Assembly (NCBI GenBank): GCA_014281115.1
Contig: JACONQ010000006.1
Span: 1,426,001 to 1,490,000 of the forward strand
DNA length: 64,000 bases
Direction: 5' to 3'
Origin: Laburnicola sp. R22_1
Lineage: Eukaryota; Ascomycota; Dothideomycetes; Pleosporales; Didymosphaeriaceae
The notes under the pieces are model-generated. The model saw only the letters and a list, made by a program, of their open reading frames with translations. It did no database searches and was not told where the DNA came from. The position numbers and the translations under genes are program-made. This document shows, in pieces, positions 56,344-64,000 of the stretch (the first letter of the stretch is position 1; each line of letters begins with the position of its first letter).

Positions 56344-57242
56344 ATGTCTTTACTCTCTGCGCCTGCGTGTCGCTTTCTGGCCCTCCCAATAGAGCTTCGC
56401 CTGACGATCTACGAATGCCTGACCATCTCTCATTCCAGGGTAGCAATCAACCTCAAAGGACCTCGCGCGAATACCGATGCTATTATCTATTGGACGACTG
56501 CACCTGTCGCGCTTCTGGCGACGTGCCGTCAGGTACGACAAGAGGTATGCATACTATGAGCTTTGGCATTGTTAGCAACTTGCTAACGAAGCTCGCCATA
56601 TGGTAGGCTGAGCCTCACATCAACACTTTGAAAGCTGAAATACTTGAGCTCCGGCCCTTCTTCGATATCGACTGGGAACAGCCCGACTTCCTCGTCTACG
56701 TGAGCAAGACTGTTCCTCAGATCGGCCCACCACTCCCCGACGATATTCTTCGACAGCGCGTATGTAGATCCGTTCTGGAAGCATTCCAAAATATCCTGTC
56801 TAACAACATCGTAGACCCACCAGAACTTTCCTCTAGCCGGCCCCGCCACGCGTAAAGCCATGGTCCAATTCATCCAAGGAATTTTTCACTACCGCTCAAC
56901 AAAGGGTGATCACATTGTGTCCAGTTATACATTCGAGGTTGCACAGATCATCGACAATGAAGCTCACCATGTTCCACTCGAATCAATGTTCGAGGCGTTC
57001 TGGGAACTCATGAGTAACTTCTTCTGGAATGAGGAACGCGATCGGAAGATTCACAACGGAAACCCGCATTCGGGTTGGCAACGCATAAGCGGAGATGGGA
57101 GAGCATTAGCATCATCCGCGATGGAATTGTGCTGTTCCCGTACGATGTGAGTGAGACGCCGGGAATCAAGAAAACGTTGCCGTGGTTGAAAGAAATATGG
57201 CCCGGCAATGATGAAACTTTAACGCCGTATATGAGGATCTAG
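56344..57242 (+). CDS. F-box-like / uncharacterised fungal protein, with a probable 1-base frameshift near the end
   Basis: Exons 56344-56544, 56607-56759 and 56815-57242 give about 285 residues if one missing base is allowed. The N-terminus MSLLSAPACRFLALPIELRL then TIYECLTI is the short LPxELRxxIY F-box-like motif. VALLATCRQVRQE-AEPHINTLKAE spans intron 1, a typical continuation in these proteins. Intron 2 (GTATGT..CTAACAACATCGTAG) restores ILRQR-THQNFPLAG. Downstream FIQGIFHYRSTKGDHIVSSY and FEAFWELMSNFFWNEERDR are readable. At about 57089 (GCATAAGCGG) the frame shifts by one base: without a correction the protein ends at 57150; with it the end is RDGIVLFPYDVSETPG..MRI at 57242. Function is unknown. 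The frameshift may be real or an assembly error at a short A-run. Confidence 0.6.
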
Positions 57243-57339
57243 GGTGGGTGCATACTCGATTGCCTCCATTTTCTACCATCGTTGCTACCTCTTAGGTTCC
57301 TGGAGGTGGTGTCATTGCCCAGCCATGTTCCCGCTCTGC

Positions 57340-57560
57340 TCTTCTACCAATTGTTGCAACCGACACGATTTTGTCGGTGGAAGGGGCCGAAATTTTTTTT
57401 TCGGGCGATATGTGACTCACAAGGAGCCGAACCAAAGTTCAAGTACCACAACTATACTTCCATCACATGCGACTCTATGTTATACTTTGCCGGTGAGGGG
57501 AGCCGTAGCAATATTAAAAGGCAGTGTGCGCTGGCATGTCTCCAACACTCTTCTACCAAA
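57340..57560 (+). repeat. dispersed repeat R1, copy 2
   Basis: Less mutated partner of 48108-48340. It reads through GTTGCAACCGACACG, TTTTGTCGGTGGAAGGGGCC and ACTCACAAGGAGCCGAAC. Confidence 0.8.
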
Positions 57561-58060
57561 GGAGTGGGCTTGTGAGGAAGAACAAAACAAAGGCGGGGAA
57601 CAAAACATAAAATGTTTGCTTGCAGGTAGCAGATGTTTAATACATGAATCCAACTTAGTAACCATGTTCTTGCGACCGGACTTCTAATACAGCTTTATTA
57701 ACGTATTGGTAACGCTTAAGAAATCTCATGTCCCAGCGCTATCTCCCCACGGCAAAAACGCACCAGAAATTCTCTGTCCTAGCCGTGCTCTCTACGATGG
57801 TAGAAGTAATCTGTTCTAATACTAGGCCTCCCCATCCCCGTCAACGCCGGAAGAAGTCATCCTCCGTTCTCGTTTTTGGGTCTTTCATAAACGTTCAGCT
57901 TCATCCATGCTGTTTTGAAAATTTCACTCTTGTTCTTGAATATGCATGCGTACATACACTCTGAGCTTACGAGATGAAACAATATCCCTTTGTCTATTCA
58001 TGACTGTGCTCCCGCTAAATGTAGCCACTCAAAATGCACGTCCTCCGTCGTCGGTTGCCT
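57561..58060. other. intergenic region
   Basis: No gene seen; frame 57728-57964 is unsupported. Confidence 0.35.
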
Positions 58061-58200
58061 ATTTTCATTCATTCATTGCCATTAATAGTCGACTTAACCT
58101 TTTAAAGGTTATAAGACTTAACAGCATAACTAAGGTTTAACAGCTAAAGTATATAAGACAAGGTTTTACAGCTAAAGTATATAAGAAAAGGCGTAACTAG
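58061..58200 (+). repeat. repeat R2, copy 1, with internal tandem duplication
   Basis: ATTCATTCATT is followed by GACTTAACAGCATAACTAAG and by two tandem copies of ACAGCTAAAGTATATAAGA. A related stretch lies at 58745-58850. Confidence 0.55.
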
Positions 58201-58400
58201 GGTTCACTATAGTAGGGAGCTGAAATGTAATGTAATAATTATAAAGAGCAAAGGGCTAATTACAGTACAGCTATAAAATAATCTAGCGTTACTATAGGAT
58301 AGTTACCTTAGAGTTACCATTGAACTATAGAACCTCAAGGGACGACAAAATAGCCCATTAAAGGGCAGTAATAAAATAAGAATAAAGCTAGTGCTTCTAC

Positions 58401-58640
58401 CTATTCTTGATTATAACCTAACCCACGAAGGCGATCTGCAACTAACATGGCGAGATGTGTGTCAATGCACCCATCAGACAGACGGATTGACGCCAAAAAC
58501 CACTTTCCCGTCAGGGCAAAAGGCGAGCTATTGGTCATTAAGGTGCCAGACAAGAAATCCATAACAGGGATGCATCTTCTCCTTAGAGTCAAAATGAGTT
58601 TCACCATCGAGAAAAGTATAAATATACACTTCATTACCAT
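58401..58640 (-). other. short open frame of unknown value
   Basis: 79 codons (VMDFLSGTLMTNSSPFALTG) of normal composition in otherwise AT-rich repeat sequence. I do not recognise it; it may be a fragment of an older gene. Confidence 0.2.
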
Positions 58641-58744
58641 TCAGAGAATTCCATACCATGCCCTGGCACTTGGATAAAAACGAGCCTACCTAAGGTACAT
58701 GCTCAAACTTGTCCCACAGAGTCTATCGTCCGCTTAAGTAAGCA

Positions 58745-58850
58745 TAATTCATTCATTCATATGCGTTTATAGGCAACTTGAACTTTTGCAGAGCATAAGA
58801 CTTGACAACACAACCATAGCTGTGTCGTTAAAGTATACGCGCAATGTAAC
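58745..58850 (+). repeat. repeat R2, copy 2
   Basis: ATTCATTCATAT, then GACTTGACAACACAACCATA and GTTAAAGTATACGCG. The matching blocks in copy 1 have T for C and A for G, as after RIP. Confidence 0.55.
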
Positions 58851-59675
58851 GCCGAAGGATATAGAGGTACCATGTTGCTATCCAGGACTACCTAAAACCA
58901 GTTCACTTAACGCAATCAACGTAGCCAGATAAGCGGGTTAGGACCCAATAATAGGCAATCCTTCTTCGTCCTTCTTCTGCGTAACGAGCTGCGCGTACTT
59001 GTCCGTTTCCCGCGCACCAGGCTTCAGACAGCGCACAGGCAAGAAATCCGTGGACCGACATTGTGCGATCCCTCGCCCACATCTCCTCCCCCGCCCTCGC
59101 ATCCTTCCAAGGTTCCCAGAACTTCAAGCACAGTACCGCACACGCGTGCATCAAAATCCTACATACCCATTGCGTGATGTCAGTTCAACAAAGTAGACTA
59201 CTAAACCCCACTGCGAGAAACGTTCCGAATTGCATATTATATCGCCAACGACGTTGTGTGCCATACAGTAGTCTATAGCGGCCCGTTTTAAAGCTCTAGA
59301 GTAGTAGACCTACCGAGTGGGAGAAGCAGAAGCCATGGAATCATGAGACAGTTTATATTCCAATGCCAACGAAGGTAGTGCATATTGTATTCATGGCTCT
59401 ACTTCATGGTTCTAATGCAAACACGAGAGAGCCGAACAGGTTTTCTTTATTTAAAACCCACCCCTTGCGAGTCATTCACCAAGCACAACGAAAGTTGAAT
59501 CGCACAGGCGCCTGGGTACGATAGGTTAGGTACGAAAAATGAAGGGCGAAAAATCGGAGCCATGAAACGTTAGTTGTGGTTTCAAGTCTTAAGCTACGTT
59601 GACTATGGACAGGTATGAAGGAAGGAATACATGCATCTAGCCTTGGGAACTCATCCTTATCGAAGCTTTCACATG
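58851..59675. other. gene-poor region
   Basis: An 83-codon frame on the minus strand (58903-59154) is unsupported. No gene recognised. Confidence 0.35.
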
Positions 59676-59745
59676 CCTGCCTACCATAAAATTTTGGCCC
59701 TCCCGCACCGACAAATATGTTGGTTGTCACACTTGCCTACCATAA
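59676..59745 (-). repeat. dispersed repeat R1, copy 3 (inverted, partial)
   Basis: Read on the minus strand: GACAACCAACATATTTGTCGG, then a GGGCC-AAAATTTT block, matching the 5' part of R1. The CCTACCATAAAA word flanks it on both sides. Confidence 0.5.
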
Positions 59746-59809
59746 AACACCTAATACTAGAGTAGACAACAACAACAAAAAAAACCCCCAACACACTTAC
59801 TGACTTGAC

Positions 59810-59855
59810 TCACCGTGTACCGAAAGGTTCGCGATGTTTTTCACTCCTGACTCTC
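59810..59855 (+). repeat. short dispersed repeat, copy D
   Basis: GTGTACCGAAAGGTTCGCGATG matches the cores of copies A-C. Confidence 0.5.
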
Positions 59856-59934
59856 ACTAAACCCGCACACACACCTCCCTACTCAACATGAAAAACAAAA
59901 CTACATACATGCACTAAACCACCTACCCCCACAC

Positions 59935-59980
59935 ATCGCATCCTTCCATCCCCATCCCCATCCCCATCGCCATCGCCAGC
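59935..59980 (+). repeat. (CCCATC)n microsatellite
   Basis: CCATCCCCATCCCCATCCCC followed by ATCGCC units. Confidence 0.8.
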
Positions 59981-60700
59981 CCAAGCGCTCACACCACCAC
60001 ATACAGTACGGTTCCGTTCGGCACGTTACCGCCCCAGCCCCACCCCATACGCTACTTACTGTCCCGTGCGTTACGGATACGCTAACATGCACTGACCACC
60101 AACGCCCCGCCCAACCTCACGCACCGACCTCCATCCTCCCGGTCCCGGCCCCCACGTTGCTGTCCAAGCTCAGCATCCGTGCTTTCCGAGCGGCGTCAGG
60201 GGTCAGGGGACGGCACCCCCACGGACCTCCATCCTCCCGCCGCCGCCCAGCCCTGGAGGTCCTTGCTCCCCCCCAGGCACCCCCACGCCGACGTTTAAGC
60301 GTCCCGTCCCGCCCATCAAAGTTTATGGCGTCAGGGATGGCACGGCACGAGACGAGTTGCCTAATCTCCCAAGGTTTGGGGTCGCGGGTGGCTTGCAAGG
60401 AAGCCTAGCTGAGCTTTGAATCGTGCGCCATCATGGCGGCACCCGTACGAGCTTGACTTGACGTCGTAAGGGTAGTTGAGGTTGGACCGTTGGAGCGTGC
60501 GCCATGCACCGCGCGTCGCATTCCCGAAAACATGGCAAAAAGTCTACAATACGAACAAAAAGTAATCTAATGCTCTACACCAGCCGCTCTACCCTACAAA
60601 GGTCCTCCTACCTATGCCTGCTAAATCAAGCTCCTTGAGCGTATACCCGTGAACACGCTTCTTCTTGTATTCTAATGCCGCACACTTGCATTTGGCAAGA
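59981..60700. other. intergenic region downstream of the UBE2O-like gene
   Basis: A GC-rich, Pro/Arg-coding-biased stretch at 60110-60400 has open frames on both strands but no motif. GACCTCCATCCTCCCG occurs twice (about 60125 and 60224). Confidence 0.35.
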
Positions 60701-60704
60701 GTGG

Positions 60705-60735
60705 CCATCTCCATCTCCATCTCCATCTCCATCTC
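60705..60735 (+). repeat. (CATCTC)n microsatellite
   Basis: About five consecutive CATCTC units just 3' of the UBE2O-like stop codon. Confidence 0.85.
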
Positions 60736-60757
60736 CAACACTCAACGCCCTATTCGC

Positions 60758-63700
60758 TCACGCAGCCTTCTCCTTCAACTCAACTAGCTTCTCCACCTGT
60801 CGCCGCAACATGACCGCAGCCCCAAGACTGACTTTCCGCAACCCGTCCCGCTCCCCCTCATCGCCCAGTGCGCTCCTGTCGAGAACAGCCTTGGACGCCT
60901 CAATAGCCTTGTCTAGCAACTTGGGCGCATCCGCCGATTGCTCGCGGTACAAGTAGTTGAGTTCTTGCGCAAAAGGCGCGACATCATTCGAAAGCGCGTG
61001 CACAATAAATGCTCGTGTGCGGAAGTAGGCGCGCTCGGTATACAGTGCGCTGCTAAGTTTAGTCTCGGGCGCCTGCCGGTGCACATCGTACCCCGCCTCG
61101 TTGTAATACGGCTCCTTGACTAGCACCAAGCCCATGATGGAGACGAGCACCTGCAACAGCGTGCTCTTGCTGGGGTTCCAGCTCTCGTTGCGCTCATCCG
61201 CATGCCACGTGCCCAATAGACTCAGACAGATTTTTCCGTCCTCGTACAAGTTGGGATTCACGGGGCCATTCCCGTCCGTCCAGCTATGAAAATAGGCATC
61301 GGGCGCTTCATGCGGATACTCGGACGAGAGGTGCAAGTCGATGACGAAGGGCGCGAATTCATATGGTGTCTCAGTGGGTCCGATCATGAGGACGCGGAGG
61401 AGGTCGAGGCGGGACTCCCAGGTGCGCAGGAATATACCTGGGGGAAGTGAGGAGCGTAGAATTTTGTGCTCTTTGACGATACGGCGCATGGATGATGTCG
61501 AGGACGATACCTTCTCCTTAAGGTAGTAGTGGTCCGAAGGTGGTGAGGTATCTAATATTAAGAAAGAAGGCGGGTCGTTCGTTTTGGGCTGTGGCGCTGG
61601 GTTTGGTTTTTCGACCATTGGCAAAGCCATGTCTTTGTCTTCCTCAGTGGGAGGTGGAGATTTGCGCTCAGGGTCAGAATGTGTGTCTGGTGTGGTATTG
61701 GACGTCACCGCGTCATCTGAGCGGATAAGATCTGGCATGGAAGTATCGTCATCAAACTCGTCTTCATTTTCAGTGGACCAGTCGTCCTCATTGCCTTCGA
61801 CTTGCTCGCCATCCATGCCCTCATATTCGATCCACATTTCTGTGAACGAGGCGGAATCGAAGTCTGACACGCTTTCTTCTTCATCGTCATCATCGTCATC
61901 TTCTGCTGATGTTTCCTCCGAGTTGTCCTCCATATCGCTACTGTACGCGAGGGTAACTCGCTCAGAAGGCACACGGACGTCAATCACCGGATTTGCGGCG
62001 CCCAGTCGAATTGTGATTTTGCCATCCAGCCCGAGGTCTATGACCTCTCCGAACCAGGAGGGTCCGTGTAGTTCGGCAGGCACTAGGTGAGAATCGACCG
62101 TTCCGGGGTGAATAAGCACGAAGTCGCCGCGGCGGCGGGTCAAACTCGGAGTTGACCGTATGTCGTAGAGACTGACATCTTCTGTAGCTTCACAAAGTTT
62201 CCCAGTCTCGGATGGAGGTATGAGATCATCGTCAAGAAACTGGATGGTAGGATTCTCGAACCATCTCACAGTTGCTATCCGGTCGCGCGACTTGACAGCT
62301 TGGACGATGCCGACTTTTGTTGGTTTAAAGGTCCAGGCTGCATCAGGCCCTGCTTCTGCGCTCTCCTCCTTGGTGCAGACTATTTCGCCCGGCCAAACCT
62401 CGTCATCGTCTTCAACGTTGGGGTCAGGTATCAGCGAGGGGCTCGGGCCTTCGGTGACGGTGAGATCCTGCCATTGGACCATTACCTGGGTATGGGTCTG
62501 CACGACCATGTACACATTCATGTCGTACCCCAGCGTTTCGGTCCGTGGTATTCTTGTCAACTTGCCTTGTGGGTAGCCATTCGGCAGGGTCCTCGAGCCA
62601 TCGTACTTGACCGCAGCATCTGCGATATCTTTAAAGCGGACCCGGTCGCCAACAGCCACCTCGGCGACATGGTAGGATCGTTCGCCGCCATTTCCGGAGA
62701 TGGGGAGTGCGACTTCAGCAGATCGTGATGCATCATAGACATGGAAATTTGGATCGTCCATTTCGTCCCGGTATAGACGCGGGGGAGGTTCTTCGTAAGC
62801 ACCGGATGCGCCCCCGCCAATTTTTCTCGTGAGCCAGCGCACATCAATATGGGTGGGGCGGGTCTCCACCACGGTCCCCTGTGGCTTTACGTTGGGGTCA
62901 AAGACGCCGTATATCCAGCGGCCTCTTCGCAGGTTGCCTTTCTTGGTGGTGACGGTGTCGCCAACGCTGAGGCGGTCGAGCATAACATCGTCGTACTCCA
63001 GGTCTTCCGGATCTTCGACTACCACGACGGAGTTGTTGGACAGCTTGATGGCTATGTCGGACTGCACATAGTTAATGCGCCCCACCCAGTCGTTGTAGAC
63101 GACTAATGCGCCCTCGACGTACTCGTGCAGGTTGATCAGCTCGTCTGCCGACACGTTCCGCAGCGAGTGCTCCTCGGTGAGGGCTATCAAGGCTTCGCGG
63201 CTGACGTGGGTGCCGTTGAACATGGTCGCAGGGAAGAGGGTGCACACGGCGTTTGTCCGGATGACGGTCCCGCTCATGGGCTCATTAAAACTCCGCTTGA
63301 CGACATCGCCCACGTACAGGGCGCGGTCCAGCAGCTCCAGCTTGGCCTCGGGGATCAGTTCGGTCTGGAGTTTGGTCTGCCAGGAGACGAGCACGGTGCC
63401 CTGGGGCGGAATGCCGGTCCGCATGAAGCGGTCAAAGTCGGGGGCGGCGATGTCGGGGTGACGTTCTATGTCCTCGCCATAGTCGCGCTGCGGGCGCGGG
63501 CTGTGGCTGTCGACATCGCCAAACGAGCGCTCGACGACGCCGACGCTGAACGGGTCGCCTTGCAGGCCCACCGTGTCTAGGACGCAGAAGACGACATGGG
63601 CCGGGTTGCTGCCCATGTGGGCGTCTGGCGGGTGCGCGGGCTGGATTCCGCCGGTGGCGTCTGTGGGATGGCTGCTGGCGTCGTTGTGCGCTGCGAGAGG

Positions 63701-63952
63701 GGTGGCGGCGGTGGCGGCGAAGAAGAAGAAGGGGACGCGGGCGGCGGCGGGGGATGACGGAGGGCCGGTGGTGGTTGTGATGGCGGTGGTGGGGGGATCT
63801 CCGTAGGGATCGGTGAGCAGGCGGTCGGCGAAGAGCCGGGCAAGGAAGCGGGCAAGATGGCTGGGACGCTCGCTGGGGGGCGGCAGCGTGTCTGTCGCGG
63901 GGGCGTTGCGGTCCTGATGGTGGTTGTGGCCGGGCGGGCTGTCGTCGGCCAT
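60758..63952 (-). CDS. UBE2O-like E2/E3 hybrid ubiquitin-conjugating enzyme
   Basis: A single exon encodes 1064 residues. The C-terminal ~280 residues hold the UBC fold: [60 protein letters not shown] with the catalytic Cys in GKICLS, then [20 protein letters not shown] and [11 protein letters not shown]. This arrangement and the KEPYxNEAGY motif are specific to the UBE2O group, which combines E2 and E3 activity and clears misassembled or orphan proteins. The large N-terminal part contains beta-rich repeats of the UBE2O type ([61 protein letters not shown]) and an acidic linker (residues ~660-760, [17 protein letters not shown]). The first ~100 residues are Pro/Ala/Thr-rich low complexity. 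The start is ATG 63952. The gene is close to the right window edge but complete. Confidence 0.93.
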   Translation of the reverse strand: MADDSPPGHNHHQDRNAPATDTLPPPSERPSHLARFLARLFADRLLTDPYGDPPTTAITTTTGPPSSPAAARVPFFFFAATAATPLAAHNDASSHPTDATGGIQPAHPPDAHMGSNPAHVVFCVLDTVGLQGDPFSVGVVERSFGDVDSHSPRPQRDYGEDIERHPDIAAPDFDRFMRTGIPPQGTVLVSWQTKLQTELIPEAKLELLDRALYVGDVVKRSFNEPMSGTVIRTNAVCTLFPATMFNGTHVSREALIALTEEHSLRNVSADELINLHEYVEGALVVYNDWVGRINYVQSDIAIKLSNNSVVVVEDPEDLEYDDVMLDRLSVGDTVTTKKGNLRRGRWIYGVFDPNVKPQGTVVETRPTHIDVRWLTRKIGGGASGAYEEPPPRLYRDEMDDPNFHVYDASRSAEVALPISGNGGERSYHVAEVAVGDRVRFKDIADAAVKYDGSRTLPNGYPQGKLTRIPRTETLGYDMNVYMVVQTHTQVMVQWQDLTVTEGPSPSLIPDPNVEDDDEVWPGEIVCTKEESAEAGPDAAWTFKPTKVGIVQAVKSRDRIATVRWFENPTIQFLDDDLIPPSETGKLCEATEDVSLYDIRSTPSLTRRRGDFVLIHPGTVDSHLVPAELHGPSWFGEVIDLGLDGKITIRLGAANPVIDVRVPSERVTLAYSSDMEDNSEETSAEDDDDDDEEESVSDFDSASFTEMWIEYEGMDGEQVEGNEDDWSTENEDEFDDDTSMPDLIRSDDAVTSNTTPDTHSDPERKSPPPTEEDKDMALPMVEKPNPAPQPKTNDPPSFLILDTSPPSDHYYLKEKVSSSTSSMRRIVKEHKILRSSLPPGIFLRTWESRLDLLRVLMIGPTETPYEFAPFVIDLHLSSEYPHEAPDAYFHSWTDGNGPVNPNLYEDGKICLSLLGTWHADERNESWNPSKSTLLQVLVSIMGLVLVKEPYYNEAGYDVHRQAPETKLSSALYTERAYFRTRAFIVHALSNDVAPFAQELNYLYREQSADAPKLLDKAIEASKAVLDRSALGDEGERDGLRKVSLGAAVMLRRQVEKLVELKEKAA

Positions 63953-64000
63953 GGGTGCAATTAATGTGCTCCAGATGCTTCCGGCGCCGTGTCAGTCATG
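63953..64000. other. 5' flank of the UBE2O-like gene, to window edge
   Basis: Only 48 bases remain; no feature can be called. Confidence 0.5.

Noticed and set aside
56760..56860. A frameshift in the F-box-like gene at SSSRPRHA
   Set aside because: An intron with CTAACAACATCGTAG restores the frame.
61584..63806. Several + strand frames of 60-170 codons opposite the UBE2O-like gene
   Set aside because: Antisense shadows of a coding frame; no motifs.
1..64000. tRNA genes
   Set aside because: I looked for GGTTCGANTCC-type B boxes with a matching acceptor stem and found none; a covariance search would be decisive.

Overview
The window is nuclear DNA of a filamentous ascomycete (Pezizomycotina). 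I infer this from short introns (about 50-115 bp) with GT..AG ends and CTAAC/CTGAC-type branch points, from fungal-specific gene families, and from transposons inactivated by CpA-to-TpA changes, the signature of repeat-induced point mutation (RIP). Nothing in the window fixes the species.

Layout. 1-8.4 kb: the 3' end of a hypothetical gene, an MDR oxidoreductase with an early stop codon, a deleted PhoD phosphatase relic, a second MDR oxidoreductase, Mediator subunit Med7 and a small F-box-like protein. 8.8-14.5 kb: a 5.75-kb nest of dead transposons, namely a hAT element holding a 197-bp solo LTR and a pogo-type element, all three with target-site duplications. 15.5-25.2 kb: a conserved housekeeping block with alanine transaminase, 26S proteasome Rpn7, mRNA cap methyltransferase, peroxin Pex11 and a rhodopsin-domain membrane protein. 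25.3-28.97 kb: mostly empty, ending in a minisatellite. 28.97-36.7 kb: a very large DNMT5-type gene (cytosine methyltransferase, RING, SNF2 helicase). 37.1-39.2 kb: a pogo element just upstream of it. 39.7-41.3 kb: an MFS transporter. 43.0-44.0 kb: a GH114 glycosidase. 44.6-47.5 kb: a second hAT. 48.1-56.0 kb: a GMC-oxidoreductase remnant and a 2OG-oxygenase-like gene with a third hAT sitting in one of its introns. 56.3-57.2 kb: an F-box-like gene. 57.3-60.7 kb: repeats and low-complexity sequence. 60.8-63.95 kb: a large UBE2O-type ubiquitin-conjugating enzyme.

Two themes stand out. First, four transposons can be delimited to the base, and three of them keep full-length reading frames broken only by substitution stops. 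That points to RIP rather than indel decay. Second, several ordinary genes carry a single in-frame stop or a one-base deletion: the MDR gene at 1071, DNMT5 at the 34100/34043 splice junction, GH114 at 43867, the 2OG-like gene at 50246 and about 55097, and the F-box-like gene at about 57089. The DNMT5 case matters most, because this enzyme family maintains cytosine methylation at transposons.
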